From positions 1 through 15,368 of the forward strand of contig JAJKFJ010008654.1 in NCBI GenBank assembly GCA_027382625.1: a DNA stretch of 15,368 bases. The letters run 5' to 3'. Both the position numbers and the translations under genes were made by a program. Source of the DNA: Tetmemena sp. SeJ-2015 (lineage: Eukaryota > Ciliophora > Spirotrichea > Sporadotrichida > Oxytrichidae). How positions within the stretch are numbered: the first letter of the stretch is position 1; every line of letters begins with the position of its first letter. Positions 1-8,600 of this stretch are shown piece by piece. Under the pieces are notes generated by a model, which had not been told where the DNA came from, made no database searches, and saw nothing but the letters and a program-made list of their open reading frames with translations.

Positions 1-181
1 GTTCTATAATAGGAGGTACTAGTGACCGATTTAACTTTTAGATCGATTTTAATATTAAGTCGTTTAATAATTTGTCAGTGGTAGGGTTAATAATAGAAGG
101 TACTAGTGGTCGATTTAACTCAAGTTGCAATTTAAGGATAGAGGGATTTAATTAGTGATTGATTTAATTAGTGATTGATTT
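1..181. repeat. Short tandem/direct repeats at left edge
   Basis: A 30-base unit at 7-36 recurs at 91-120 with three mismatches, giving an 84-bp spacing; both contain GGTACTAGTG followed by CGATTTAACT. Immediately after, the 16-bp unit AATTAGTGATTGATTT is present twice in perfect tandem (150-165 and 166-181). This looks like the end of a germline-limited tandem repeat array that continues to the left of the window. I see no coding frame in it. Confidence 0.7.
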
Positions 182-237
182 AATAAGTAGGAATTAATTT
201 GTTTCTGGAAAAATTTTAACATTCAATTCTAATATCG

Positions 238-569
238 TAATATTATTTTGCACTCTTAATGAGGACAACATTTACAATGGAGGAGGAGACTACAAATTTT
301 AGTACAAGTATGAGAAGGCTAAGATGATTTCGGATTCTAATTCGCTCTATTGGTTCTCTTCTATTTATCACCAATCACTTTATTTTTCTCTTATTGCCTC
401 GTTAGCCATCCTTGATCAACCTGCTTCCCTTATATTTTAAAATTTAAATAATGAATAATAAAATTTATATAGTTCAGGCTTCTCACTCTTTATTTATTAA
501 TATCCCCTTGAATGCATGAATATTGTTGAGCTCATTAAAAAATTAAATATCCTCATTAGACTCAACTGA
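238..569 (+). CDS. Possible coding segment, unrecognised protein
   Basis: In the ciliate code the frame containing 261-263 is open to a TGA at 567-569. Between about 250 and 430 its codons look protein-like: a start rich in Asn, Asp, Gly and Tyr (NEDNIYNGGGDYKFQ), then a more hydrophobic stretch with Trp, Phe, Leu and Ile that could be a membrane segment. After about 440 it becomes plain AT-rich sequence, so a real coding block would probably end near there. No start codon or family can be assigned. Open frames of this length occur by chance when only TGA stops, so the support is codon composition, not length. It could be a single exon or MDS of a gene lying elsewhere. Confidence 0.35.
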
Positions 570-762
570 CTATATTGATAAATAATGAATACAGAGTTAA
601 GTAACTAGCTAGTCTACTATGGTTTAAGTTTTTAAATGAACTAGTTTTGAGTGCTATATATTCTGCTTCATTAATTAGATTTAAAATCCTATGTCTTTAA
701 TGGGTATTATAAAGTATTATGATTTTTATTAAAAACTTAATAAATTAGAAAGTTAAAATCAA
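570..762. other. AT-rich spacer
   Basis: Low-complexity AT-rich DNA with no frame, repeat or RNA signal that I can support. Confidence 0.6.
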
Positions 763-1318
763 GGACCCGTGACTTGGCACAAAAGTAGATTTGGCTTGGT
801 AAGGGAGATTAGCCTGCCATTACTCTTTGGCTCTGTTGCGTTATGTATTGTGCTGGAGGCTATCTAGTTTAGCAATCGATGTGAGTTCTTAAACGGAGGT
901 GGGATTGTGGTGTCTCTCCACCCTGTTTGAGAACCTTAGTCCACTAGCATTATAATCCCTACACCCCCTCTCATTAAGTGTAGGGCTGGTGTGATTGAAA
1001 TTATCAAGTGAGGTGCAAGCTTGACAAGTGGGATACTTCGTTTCACTGGAGAGGTAAGACATTGAAGCTCACAAACAACTATGAGTCTAGATACCAACAG
1101 TACGATGTTACAGACTACAGTGTAAGGAGGGGCGCATAGATTTTTTGCTCACCTGTTTCACACCACCGAAGTTTTTGGTAGGTGAAATCCATGACCCTGC
1201 TTGGCCGGCTGAGCATCAGCGAGCGTCTTTACTAATAAATAAGGTGGCGCAAAGGTCCAACTATGTCTCGTGAAGTCACAAATCCATAGGGCTTCTCTGC
1301 CCTGTTGGAAAGCCGATG
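763..1318. other. GC-rich island with strong hairpins, function unknown
   Basis: This block is near half G+C while its flanks are about a quarter. Both borders are sharp: AT-rich DNA ends just before 763, and a short GT run (1319-1327) leads back into AT-rich DNA. It contains several foldable stems: about 18 bp between 885-903 and 917-934 with one bulge, a perfect 8-bp stem 957-964 with 978-985, 1208-1212 with 1216-1220, and 1288-1292 with 1299-1303. Open frames also exist. A plus-strand frame runs from about 998 to beyond 1318 with several Trp residues, and a minus-strand frame covers about 1330-1055. Neither matches a family I know, and both strands look equally protein-like. It could be a structured non-coding RNA, an organellar or foreign insert, or a coding MDS. 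I compared it by eye with rRNA, tRNA, SRP and RNase P signatures and found none. Confidence 0.5.
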
Positions 1319-1644
1319 TGTGTGTGTTTTATAAATATTTAAATTAACATATTTATATAATAATATAAATGGCGTAAAATTCCAATCATCCTAAAATGCT
1401 ACACATAAACAATAACTCTGATGTTAGAAATGAGAATTAATGTAATTTAGGATTACTTATTCCTTCCCAAATGGTCTTTAATTTAATACTGAATTATCAA
1501 AATTATAATTAGTAGGGAGTGAGAATGCAAATTTATTCATTTTGAAATATTCATTCTCAAACCAGTTTATTTCTTCCATGAAGTTCATTTTTTAAATTGT
1601 TACTTTCATATATTTAAATATCATTGAATTTTTAATTAATTTAA
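1319..1644. other. AT-rich spacer
   Basis: It begins with a short GT run (1319-1327), then AT-rich sequence with no supportable gene. TTAATT-type low complexity dominates after 1610. Confidence 0.6.
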
Positions 1645-1994
1645 TTTTGATTTGAATTAATTAAAATAGTTGATTTGATAAATAATAATTAAGGTGCTGC
1701 ATCTTTGTGGTCGTTAAATGACATAAGTATCTAAAACTTTATAAGTATCTTCTCTTATCATCACTGTATCACCCCTTGATAGCAAGTAAAAGTTTGATCC
1801 CCAATTTTTAATCAAATTCTAAGAATTCTTCTTATTTTAATTTTGCTGGGCTATTATGTGAGAGTATTGCTTCAAAAAAGTTGTAAGGATAACGAAAGAG
1901 TTCTAAGAAATTCATGTTGAATCTGAGAAAAAATAGTTTTTTAAATTGAAGATACTTCATCTGCCATCCCTTGATTCTTTTTTAATAACTATAG
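1645..1994 (+). mobile_element. Divergent fourth copy of the ~420-bp repeat (tentative)
   Basis: The block shares its order of landmarks with the three clearer copies at 6516, 8311 and 9291. It has a GAATTAATTAAAAT-like start, GATTTGATAAATAATAATTAAGG, a CACCCCTTGAT core, then an AAAAGTTGTAAGGATAA box followed by GAGTTCTAAGAAATT, and a TCATCTGCCATCCCTTGATTC-like tail. It is shorter (about 350 bp) and more diverged, so the internal alignment is uncertain. If real, the family is not confined to the zinc-finger locus. Confidence 0.45.
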
Positions 1995-3768
1995 GATGAT
2001 TTAAATTAGATGATCACTAAAATAATGAATCAATTAGTTAAACTATAAATAGGACTACAAACATAATAAATATCAAAGGAATATAATGATAATTTCAATT
2101 ATTTATTTCAAATGAACAAAAGTAGACTAGGGATTTCTCATGCTCTTCTCTCATCACTTCTGTATCTCTTAAGCAACAACAAAAGAAATAAGTAAACCCT
2201 GAAGCTTACTAACCTATTATAGATATAAATTTTGAGTTTAGTCATTAATTACACCCTGTTTCCGATAAATCTAATAATTCAACTGTATTTTAGTTGAAGT
2301 ATCCGGCAAGTTGGAACTCTTATTTTCCAAAATGTTTCTTCATATATAGCTTTACCAAATCATCAAGATTAAATAGACATTAAAGAGAAGACTCTCACAC
2401 CTTTATAAGAATGTAAGATATTCAGACATTTATTGATAATGAATTTAAGAGTAAAGTGAAAGCCGGAATGCAAGATAAATTCCTGAACAGTAAATAATAT
2501 AATGAAATAGTCCATGAAAACCTTTTTAAATGTTTAAAAATAAATTCTTCTCTAACTTTTAAGAGCTTTTTTTTTGTTTTCCTGTCAATAATAAATCTTC
2601 TTTTCCTTCCGAATTTATTTTATTTGATAGTATTATTTTAGATAAGATTAACTAAATTTTAAGCCATCCTATTTTAAATAATTTTTTTATTGTTAACTTG
2701 ATATTTTGTAAGATTTTAGGAATTCAATTCACAATCCTCTATTATTTCCATAAGCATAACAAATCGCTTTTAAATAATGAATCCTCAAATATAAAAAGCA
2801 TAAACAAATAATCCTAATAAAATATGTAAATAAACCTAAATATTAAAATTAATAAAGGAAGGATAATATAGATGAGCATGAAACTGATATTTAAAATTCA
2901 ATTATAGTTACAAGAAGCTAACTAACTTGGCTTTAACATTAAAAGATGGCATCTTTTTCTTTTAAAAAAATATTGAATCTTTAAATAAGTTTAGAGATCT
3001 TCTTTGAGGGATATGAGTTGATTAATTTTCCTCTAATTTTTATTGTTTCTTAAAATCAATTCATTTTCAGAGATAAAAACTTTAAGCTAATGAAAATTTT
3101 ATCTTACATTTGAGAATTGGTTTCTCACATTACTTCACTGATAGAAATACAGTAAGTAATCTTGATAGTGTAGTTCTTTTCATTTGCTGTTGTTTCAATA
3201 TACTTATTTTTTTAGATGCCATCTTCTTTTAAAGGAATTAAAAAATTATCAGGTGCTTTCTAAAATTAAATCATTTTATTATTTTGAAAATAATTATCAC
3301 CTAGTACTATCCTTCCTTATTAAATTGCATTTACTATAATTTTCTATGGAATTAATGGTGGTATTTTATTTAATAAATAATAAATAATCTTTAAAGTAAT
3401 TTAGAATAAAATTTAATACATTAGTTTAAGATACAATTTCAATGTTAAACTAATATATTTAAAATTACTATATATATTTAATTTATTTAACGATAATTTA
3501 AAACATATTTTTAAGAAGAAATTCAGCCTTCAATTATATACTTAGCTAGCATTTATTTATATAAAGTTTATTGTAGATTAAATATAAGAAATTTTTATAT
3601 CTAGAATTTTAATAAAATAGATAATTAAATAAATACTTAAAATAAAAAATATAAATTCATTGACGTTTGAGATGTATATTTCGAATTGAAATTATTTCCA
3701 TTAGACTAAGCATTAAATTATCATCAACTTATTTTCCTTATAGGTTTTCTTAGTAGGAAGTCTGTTGA
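1995..3768. other. Long AT-rich stretch without recognisable genes
   Basis: About 1.8 kb of AT-rich DNA. I read both strands and found no block with coding-like composition, no RNA gene and no clear repeat. The 11-mer AGATGGCATCT at 2944-2954 reappears inverted at 3214-3224, which is not enough to call a structure. Best described as germline-limited or intergenic DNA. Confidence 0.55.
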
Positions 3769-4023
3769 ACGATTTACCTCGGGCAGAAGTTTTTTTAGCT
3801 TATCTAATCTCTTAGTTGCAACATCTTTATCTCTTTATTGGCGCCACATCTGGTAATTGAAGTTGCACAAAGATCGAGCAAATCAAACGTCAAGTTACAT
3901 ACCTTGCAATTTAAAGGCCTAAATAAACATATCTCATTTATTATTTTAATTCAAACTTATTTTCACTTAAATTTTGACTATAATTCTGAAGAGAAAAAAC
4001 TATTTTGGTTCTGGAGAAGTTGA
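3769..4023 (+). CDS. Low-confidence open frame, unrecognised
   Basis: The frame is open from a TGA at 3766-3768 to a TGA at 4021-4023. The part from 3838 reads as a moderately protein-like sequence (APHLVIEVAQRSSKSNVKL, then a hydrophobic patch and a charged tail). There is no ATG where coding composition begins and no recognisable motif. It may be a fragment of an interrupted gene or chance. Confidence 0.22.
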
Positions 4024-4400
4024 GATAGTTTCAATAAATTTTTTATATTGCTAGATGTTTCTTAATCTTCTTTTGTTACCTCTTATAATCATAAATATCT
4101 TAGAAGGGTTTCTCATCGTTTAATTCTTTATCAAGCTCTCTTTTCTATATAGAAAACGGTCATATTGAAAAATTAGTGAAGGCCTCAAGAAATTAATCTT
4201 GTAATTTTTGTGTTTTTAAGCCTCTTCCAAAATCATTTTATAAATTCACAATTTTGGAATGATTGATCGCTTTAGTGGTGATTTAAATTATGACTTCTCT
4301 CTTTAGAAAAATAAAATAACTCTAGATTATTTAAAACCTTTAATTGATATTTAAATAGTATCTATGTTTTTTTTAATCTATAGATGTTTTAAGACTTACA
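4024..4400. other. AT-rich spacer
   Basis: AT-rich sequence in which I see no gene, RNA or repeat. Confidence 0.55.
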
Positions 4401-4589
4401 ATGGCTAAGAGCACCAATCAAGTATAGTTAATGTGGTGCTAGCACATTTAAGTAAATAGCATTTTTTATTTTATATTCGACATCGGGCATTTGTCAGAAT
4501 AAAATGCGAAACATAAAATATAACTGTTTTTATTACGACTCTCTCTCTCTCTCTCTAAACAATTTATGAAAACAATTAATATAGCTTGA
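4401..4589 (+). CDS. Low-confidence open frame starting at ATG
   Basis: An ATG at 4401 opens a frame to TGA at 4587-4589. It starts MAKSTNQVQLMWCQ with three in-frame TAG/TAA codons early on. The second half is the CT microsatellite, read as Leu-Ser repeats, so only the first 45 codons could be informative. No family is recognised. Confidence 0.2.
4539..4556. repeat. (CT)9 microsatellite
   Basis: Nine perfect CT dinucleotides. Confidence 0.95.
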
Positions 4590-5009
4590 ATAGAGAGAGG
4601 CTATCAGTGGTTAAATATTTGTAAAATAATTCAAGTGATCAAGAAGACTTAACAATAATAGAATTTATAAATTAATTATCTCATTTATTTAAATAATTAA
4701 AACGAAACAAGTAGCCTCATCTGGAAACTTGGAATCAAGCATGCTCAGTTCACTTAATATATCATGGAAGAAATCTGGAGTAAGTAAACCTTGTATCACT
4801 TTATTTTATTTTTTGATTTATATATTGAGTTTAGTCCTAATTCACTCTAATTAAAAAACAAAACTTATGTTAAGTATTTTGAAATTGTCCATTCTAATAG
4901 GAATTTGAAAAGAAGTTTCGCAAGAGATTCAAATGTATCTAGTAAATTAAGAGGAGGCACGCATATTACTCTTGCTCTGTAAGAAAATAGTATATTTCAT
5001 TTAGGATGA
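4590..5009 (+). CDS. Low-confidence open frame, unrecognised
   Basis: The frame directly after the TGA at 4587-4589 is open to TGA 5007-5009. From about 4701 it reads fairly naturally (NETSSLIWKLGIKHAQF, then an aromatic-rich stretch, then a basic segment with KRSFARDSNVSSKLRGG). I cannot name a domain. A GTAAGT at about 4780 could be a splice donor. Treat this as a candidate coding segment only. Confidence 0.28.
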
Positions 5010-5594
5010 CCTTAGGAACTAAATGAGGGCATTTAAGCAAATAAAAACAGAAGATAAAGATATACCAAAAGAAAAAGCGCAATTAGAATCACTAATACTA
5101 AGTGGATGAGATCCTAGCACAGACACAAGCAAAATAAATAGAGAGCATAGTCTTTCTCCCCTTTCTTAAATATTTGAATATGAACTCAATCCAATAAAAA
5201 ATAGATTTTATATTATATATTTTTAATTATTTATTTCGTATTTCTCCAATATAAATGCTTCAGTATGCAAACGTAAAAGTGATTCTACAAAAACAAAGAG
5301 CTACCTAAATTCACAAACATAGAATCAACTAATTATATTAAGTTTTTAGCATTTTATCATTCCAATATCTTTAGAAGATCTTAATGATACTGCTTATTTG
5401 ATCCTGTATTATATTAAAACTTAGTTAATAAAATATTTTAATTATGTTGTCGGGCATTAGAATTTCAATGTTTATTTGATTTAGCGTGCTGATATAATAG
5501 TATTTATCAAAAAATGCAATATATTGATCAAAAATAGGCATATAAAAGCAGCATTCTATTGGTCAACTTAAAAATAATTTAAGCACATATTAAG
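5010..5594. other. AT-rich 5' flank of the zinc-finger gene
   Basis: AT-rich DNA without supportable genes. It should contain the promoter and 5' end of the zinc-finger gene that starts at 5595, but I recognise no element, and no telomere-like C4A4 repeat is present. Confidence 0.5.
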
Positions 5595-5698
5595 ATGGTT
5601 GAGAAAACAACTACACGTAGTACACCTAGTCCAGCCTATCAATAATTTATGAAAGACTTTAGTGAGATGCTAAGATGCTCCTAATGTACTCTCAAATA
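5595..5698 (+). CDS. Segment 1 (start and first half of RING finger)
   Basis: ATG at 5595 follows AT-rich leader sequence. The frame reads MVEKTTTRSTPSPAYQQ, continues with an acidic, Met-rich helix-like piece, and reaches CSQC, a Cys-x2-Cys pair followed by TLKY. A lone pair of this kind at the end of a coding block is what a split RING finger would show, and segment 2 supplies the missing ligands. The right border has two in-frame solutions. AAATA (5694-5698) repeats at 7013-7017, and AATAAAT (5724-5730) repeats at 7010-7016. The first gives 14 residues between the second and third Cys, normal for a RING finger; the second gives about 25. In-frame TAA and TAG are read as Gln. Confidence 0.75.
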
Positions 5699-8600
5699 CA
5701 ACAAACTTATCCATATTTATAAAAATAAATTAAATTATTAAATTAAATTTTTAAACAGCGAAACAAAGTGAGAAAATTGTTTAATTCATAATAAAAAGAT
5801 TTATGTAGTTGCAAATTATTTGCTGGATAAATATTTAATTAGCTGAGAATTACCCTGAAATGCCAGGGAAAAAAGAGTTTCCTTAGTGTTTATTGTTTTA
5901 ATTTTTATAAAAATAAATTGCTATTCTTAATTATTATAAACATTCTTAGTGTAGTTATTTACTAAAGATAGGATGCATGTCTCTTAAAAATAAAACTTTG
6001 ATTATTGTAGGAGATGTTAATTTGATTTAAAGTGTACAATTGCTCCTGCTCTTAAGAAGTTATTCGATTAAGCCAAAATAATGGCAAATCTAGCAAGCTG
6101 TTTTTTTTTATTTAGTTCTAACCCACAATCGAACCAGATCAATTCTTTATGTAATATTTTATTTATTAAATTTAATTATTTTCGAAAATTTTATTGACAA
6201 TTACTTACTAAATAGGGTATTTTTTGTGATTTGCTATAAAGGCTAAAATCATTGTTTCTAATTTTATTAAAAAATAACCCTAATAAGAAGGCAATTTTAT
6301 TAAAAAGATATCAAAAGGAGAAACTTATATTTTACTGTTTTTATTATGAAATAGAAGCTTGATTATATTAAATTTACTTATTCAAAATGTAAGAAGAATC
6401 GTTTCAAATAGTCACTTTTATTTTTATAAAATAAAAATCTCTTCATAAGTAAATTTCCTTCTTAAAATACAAAATTACTTAATTTACACAAGCAAATGAT
6501 AATATTTTATATTAAACTATAGTTGGAATTTTAATTAAAATCGATATGATTGGTTAAAATAATAAATGGAGAGTTGCAAAATGGTGTCAGTTGAAATCGC
6601 AGATTTACCCCCTGATCTGTAGCTTGTTCGATAGCTTATTAAAAATTAATATAAGTTTCTTCTTTAATCATCCACTCAACACCTCTCAGCAGTGAGATAT
6701 GATTCACGCACTCTTCTTCATCTTCATCATCATCTTCATCTGAACTTGTGTCGCTTATAACTCTTTACTGAGCGCTCCCACACAAAAGTTGCAAGGATAA
6801 AAAGTTATTAGAATTTGATGCTGAATCGAATGGTCTAATTATTATTTAAATCTTGGCACATTTCAACTGTCACTCATTTCTCCCATTTTAATTTAATATC
6901 TAATTTAATTCTCTTTTTTATTAAATTCTCGGCAATATTATCTCTTCGATTTTATTTTTCAGTTAAATTTAATTTGAATTATAAAATTTAAAATGATATA
7001 AAGTTAAATAATAAATATAAACGAAATAGACAGCCTATTTACGTTGATTGTGAGCACGAAATTTGTTTGAAATGCTATGAATCAAATTCATTGGCTGGTT
7101 CTAATGGAGTCTTCAAGTGCAAGTACCCTAATTGCTCTGAAGAAATTGAAATCAGAAAGAAACCTCTTGTCCAAAAGAAGCTTTTGGCTAAAATTAGCGA
7201 TGAAGATGATAACCTAAACTTATAATAAAAAATAAAGAAACTTCTTAATAAAGAGTATTTGTTTTATAAATATATTTAAGATTGAGTATAATAAAATTTA
7301 TTTATAATTTAATTATTTTTTTAAAAAAATAAATTTATTGATAAAAATCATCTTATTTTGAATCAAGTTTACTGCTAGTTAATTGCTAAAATCATGAATT
7401 TATCGAAGCTAGGCACTTTTGTCCTATTTGTGAAAGTTCGGTTTGTCAGGTTTGCTTTTAAGATAAACATTTGCACTTCCCATCAGAAGCTTGTACAATG
7501 GATAAATAAAAAGCTAACATTTTTACATAATAATTTAATTTAATTAAATGATTTAAGAAATCCTTATTGATAAATATCTATATAAAACGCATCGTGGCGC
7601 CACGATCAAAACCTAGACTTCAAGTCACTCCAACTCGAAATAAATTACTACGCATTCGTGACTTAGTCGATCAATCGCGCGATTCCTCTGTCATCTACCT
7701 CTCTGAGTGCCTAATCTCAACTTCTTCGTATTTTATAAAAAATCGTGTCTGATATGGACATTGTTGGAAGAAAAAATTGATAGTTTACATCTGTTACCTC
7801 AAGCTCTCCGCGGAGTAAGATTTCTTATATTTACCATAAAGAATCGTGAATTACCCTATCAACCATTTATTAGATGTTTGGAAAGCTCTAGTCTCAATTT
7901 AGCTGCCAGAGGCAGAGTGTCGTCTAGTTATGCCACTCATTATTAATTTCCTTGTTTCTTTTTTTCTTCTGCATATTCGCTACATCTGCAATTCTACCTT
8001 CTTCTAGGAAATCAATTAACTAAGGATGAATCTGAAAACAACTAAATAATTTTGGAATAAATTAATGAGATTATTTATCTTTTTTTAAAGAAGATTTTCT
8101 TTCACTGCTCTCAAATTCTTGTCATAGCTCGCTTTAAACTTGAGGATCTATTTCTTATTTACTCAACATGACAAAGGCGCCAAATTATTATTTTAGAAAT
8201 TTTTTAGCTCAGATAAAATTTTATAAAACATATTCGAATATCAATTTTTACTTTCAAATAATGATTTTTTAAAGTAATATTTATAAATAAAGCGTCTTTA
8301 ATTTATGCAAATATTATAGTTGAGAATTAAATTAAAATCGAGGTTTGAATAAAATAATTAAAGGGTGAGTTGCAACATTGTGTAAGTTAAAATCTCAGAT
8401 TCACCCCTGATCTGCAGCTTGCTCGATAGAAAATAAAAAAATAATATGAGTTTCTTCTCGAAACATAGCCTCAGCACTTCTCAGTAGAGAGATATGACTT
8501 ACGCATTCTTCATCATCCTCTTAATCATCTTCATTAAAACTTTTGTCCCTTATTACTCTTAACTGAGAGCTCCACACAAAAGTTAAAAGGGTAATAAGTT

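Noticed and set aside
763..1318. rRNA, SRP RNA, RNase P RNA or group I intron in the GC-rich island
   Set aside because: Conserved core sequences of these RNAs were not found; CAGACTA near 1110 alone lacks its pairing partner.
2944..3224. Inverted 11-mer AGATGGCATCT / AGATGCCATCT
   Set aside because: Too short and isolated in AT-rich DNA to support an element.
3840..3850. TGGCGCCA as a retroelement primer-binding site
   Set aside because: Only eight bases match, with no long terminal repeats, reverse transcriptase or polypurine tract nearby.
5595..7260. Spliceosomal intron as explanation for the split RING finger
   Set aside because: The gap is about 1.3 kb, contains a repeat element and has no GT-AG pair at the frame-restoring positions, whereas direct repeats do fit.
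7227..7333. 10-bp direct repeat AAAAAATAAA as the pointer between segments 2 and 3
   Set aside because: Although longer than TATTT, its spacing (97) does not restore the frame into the B-box.
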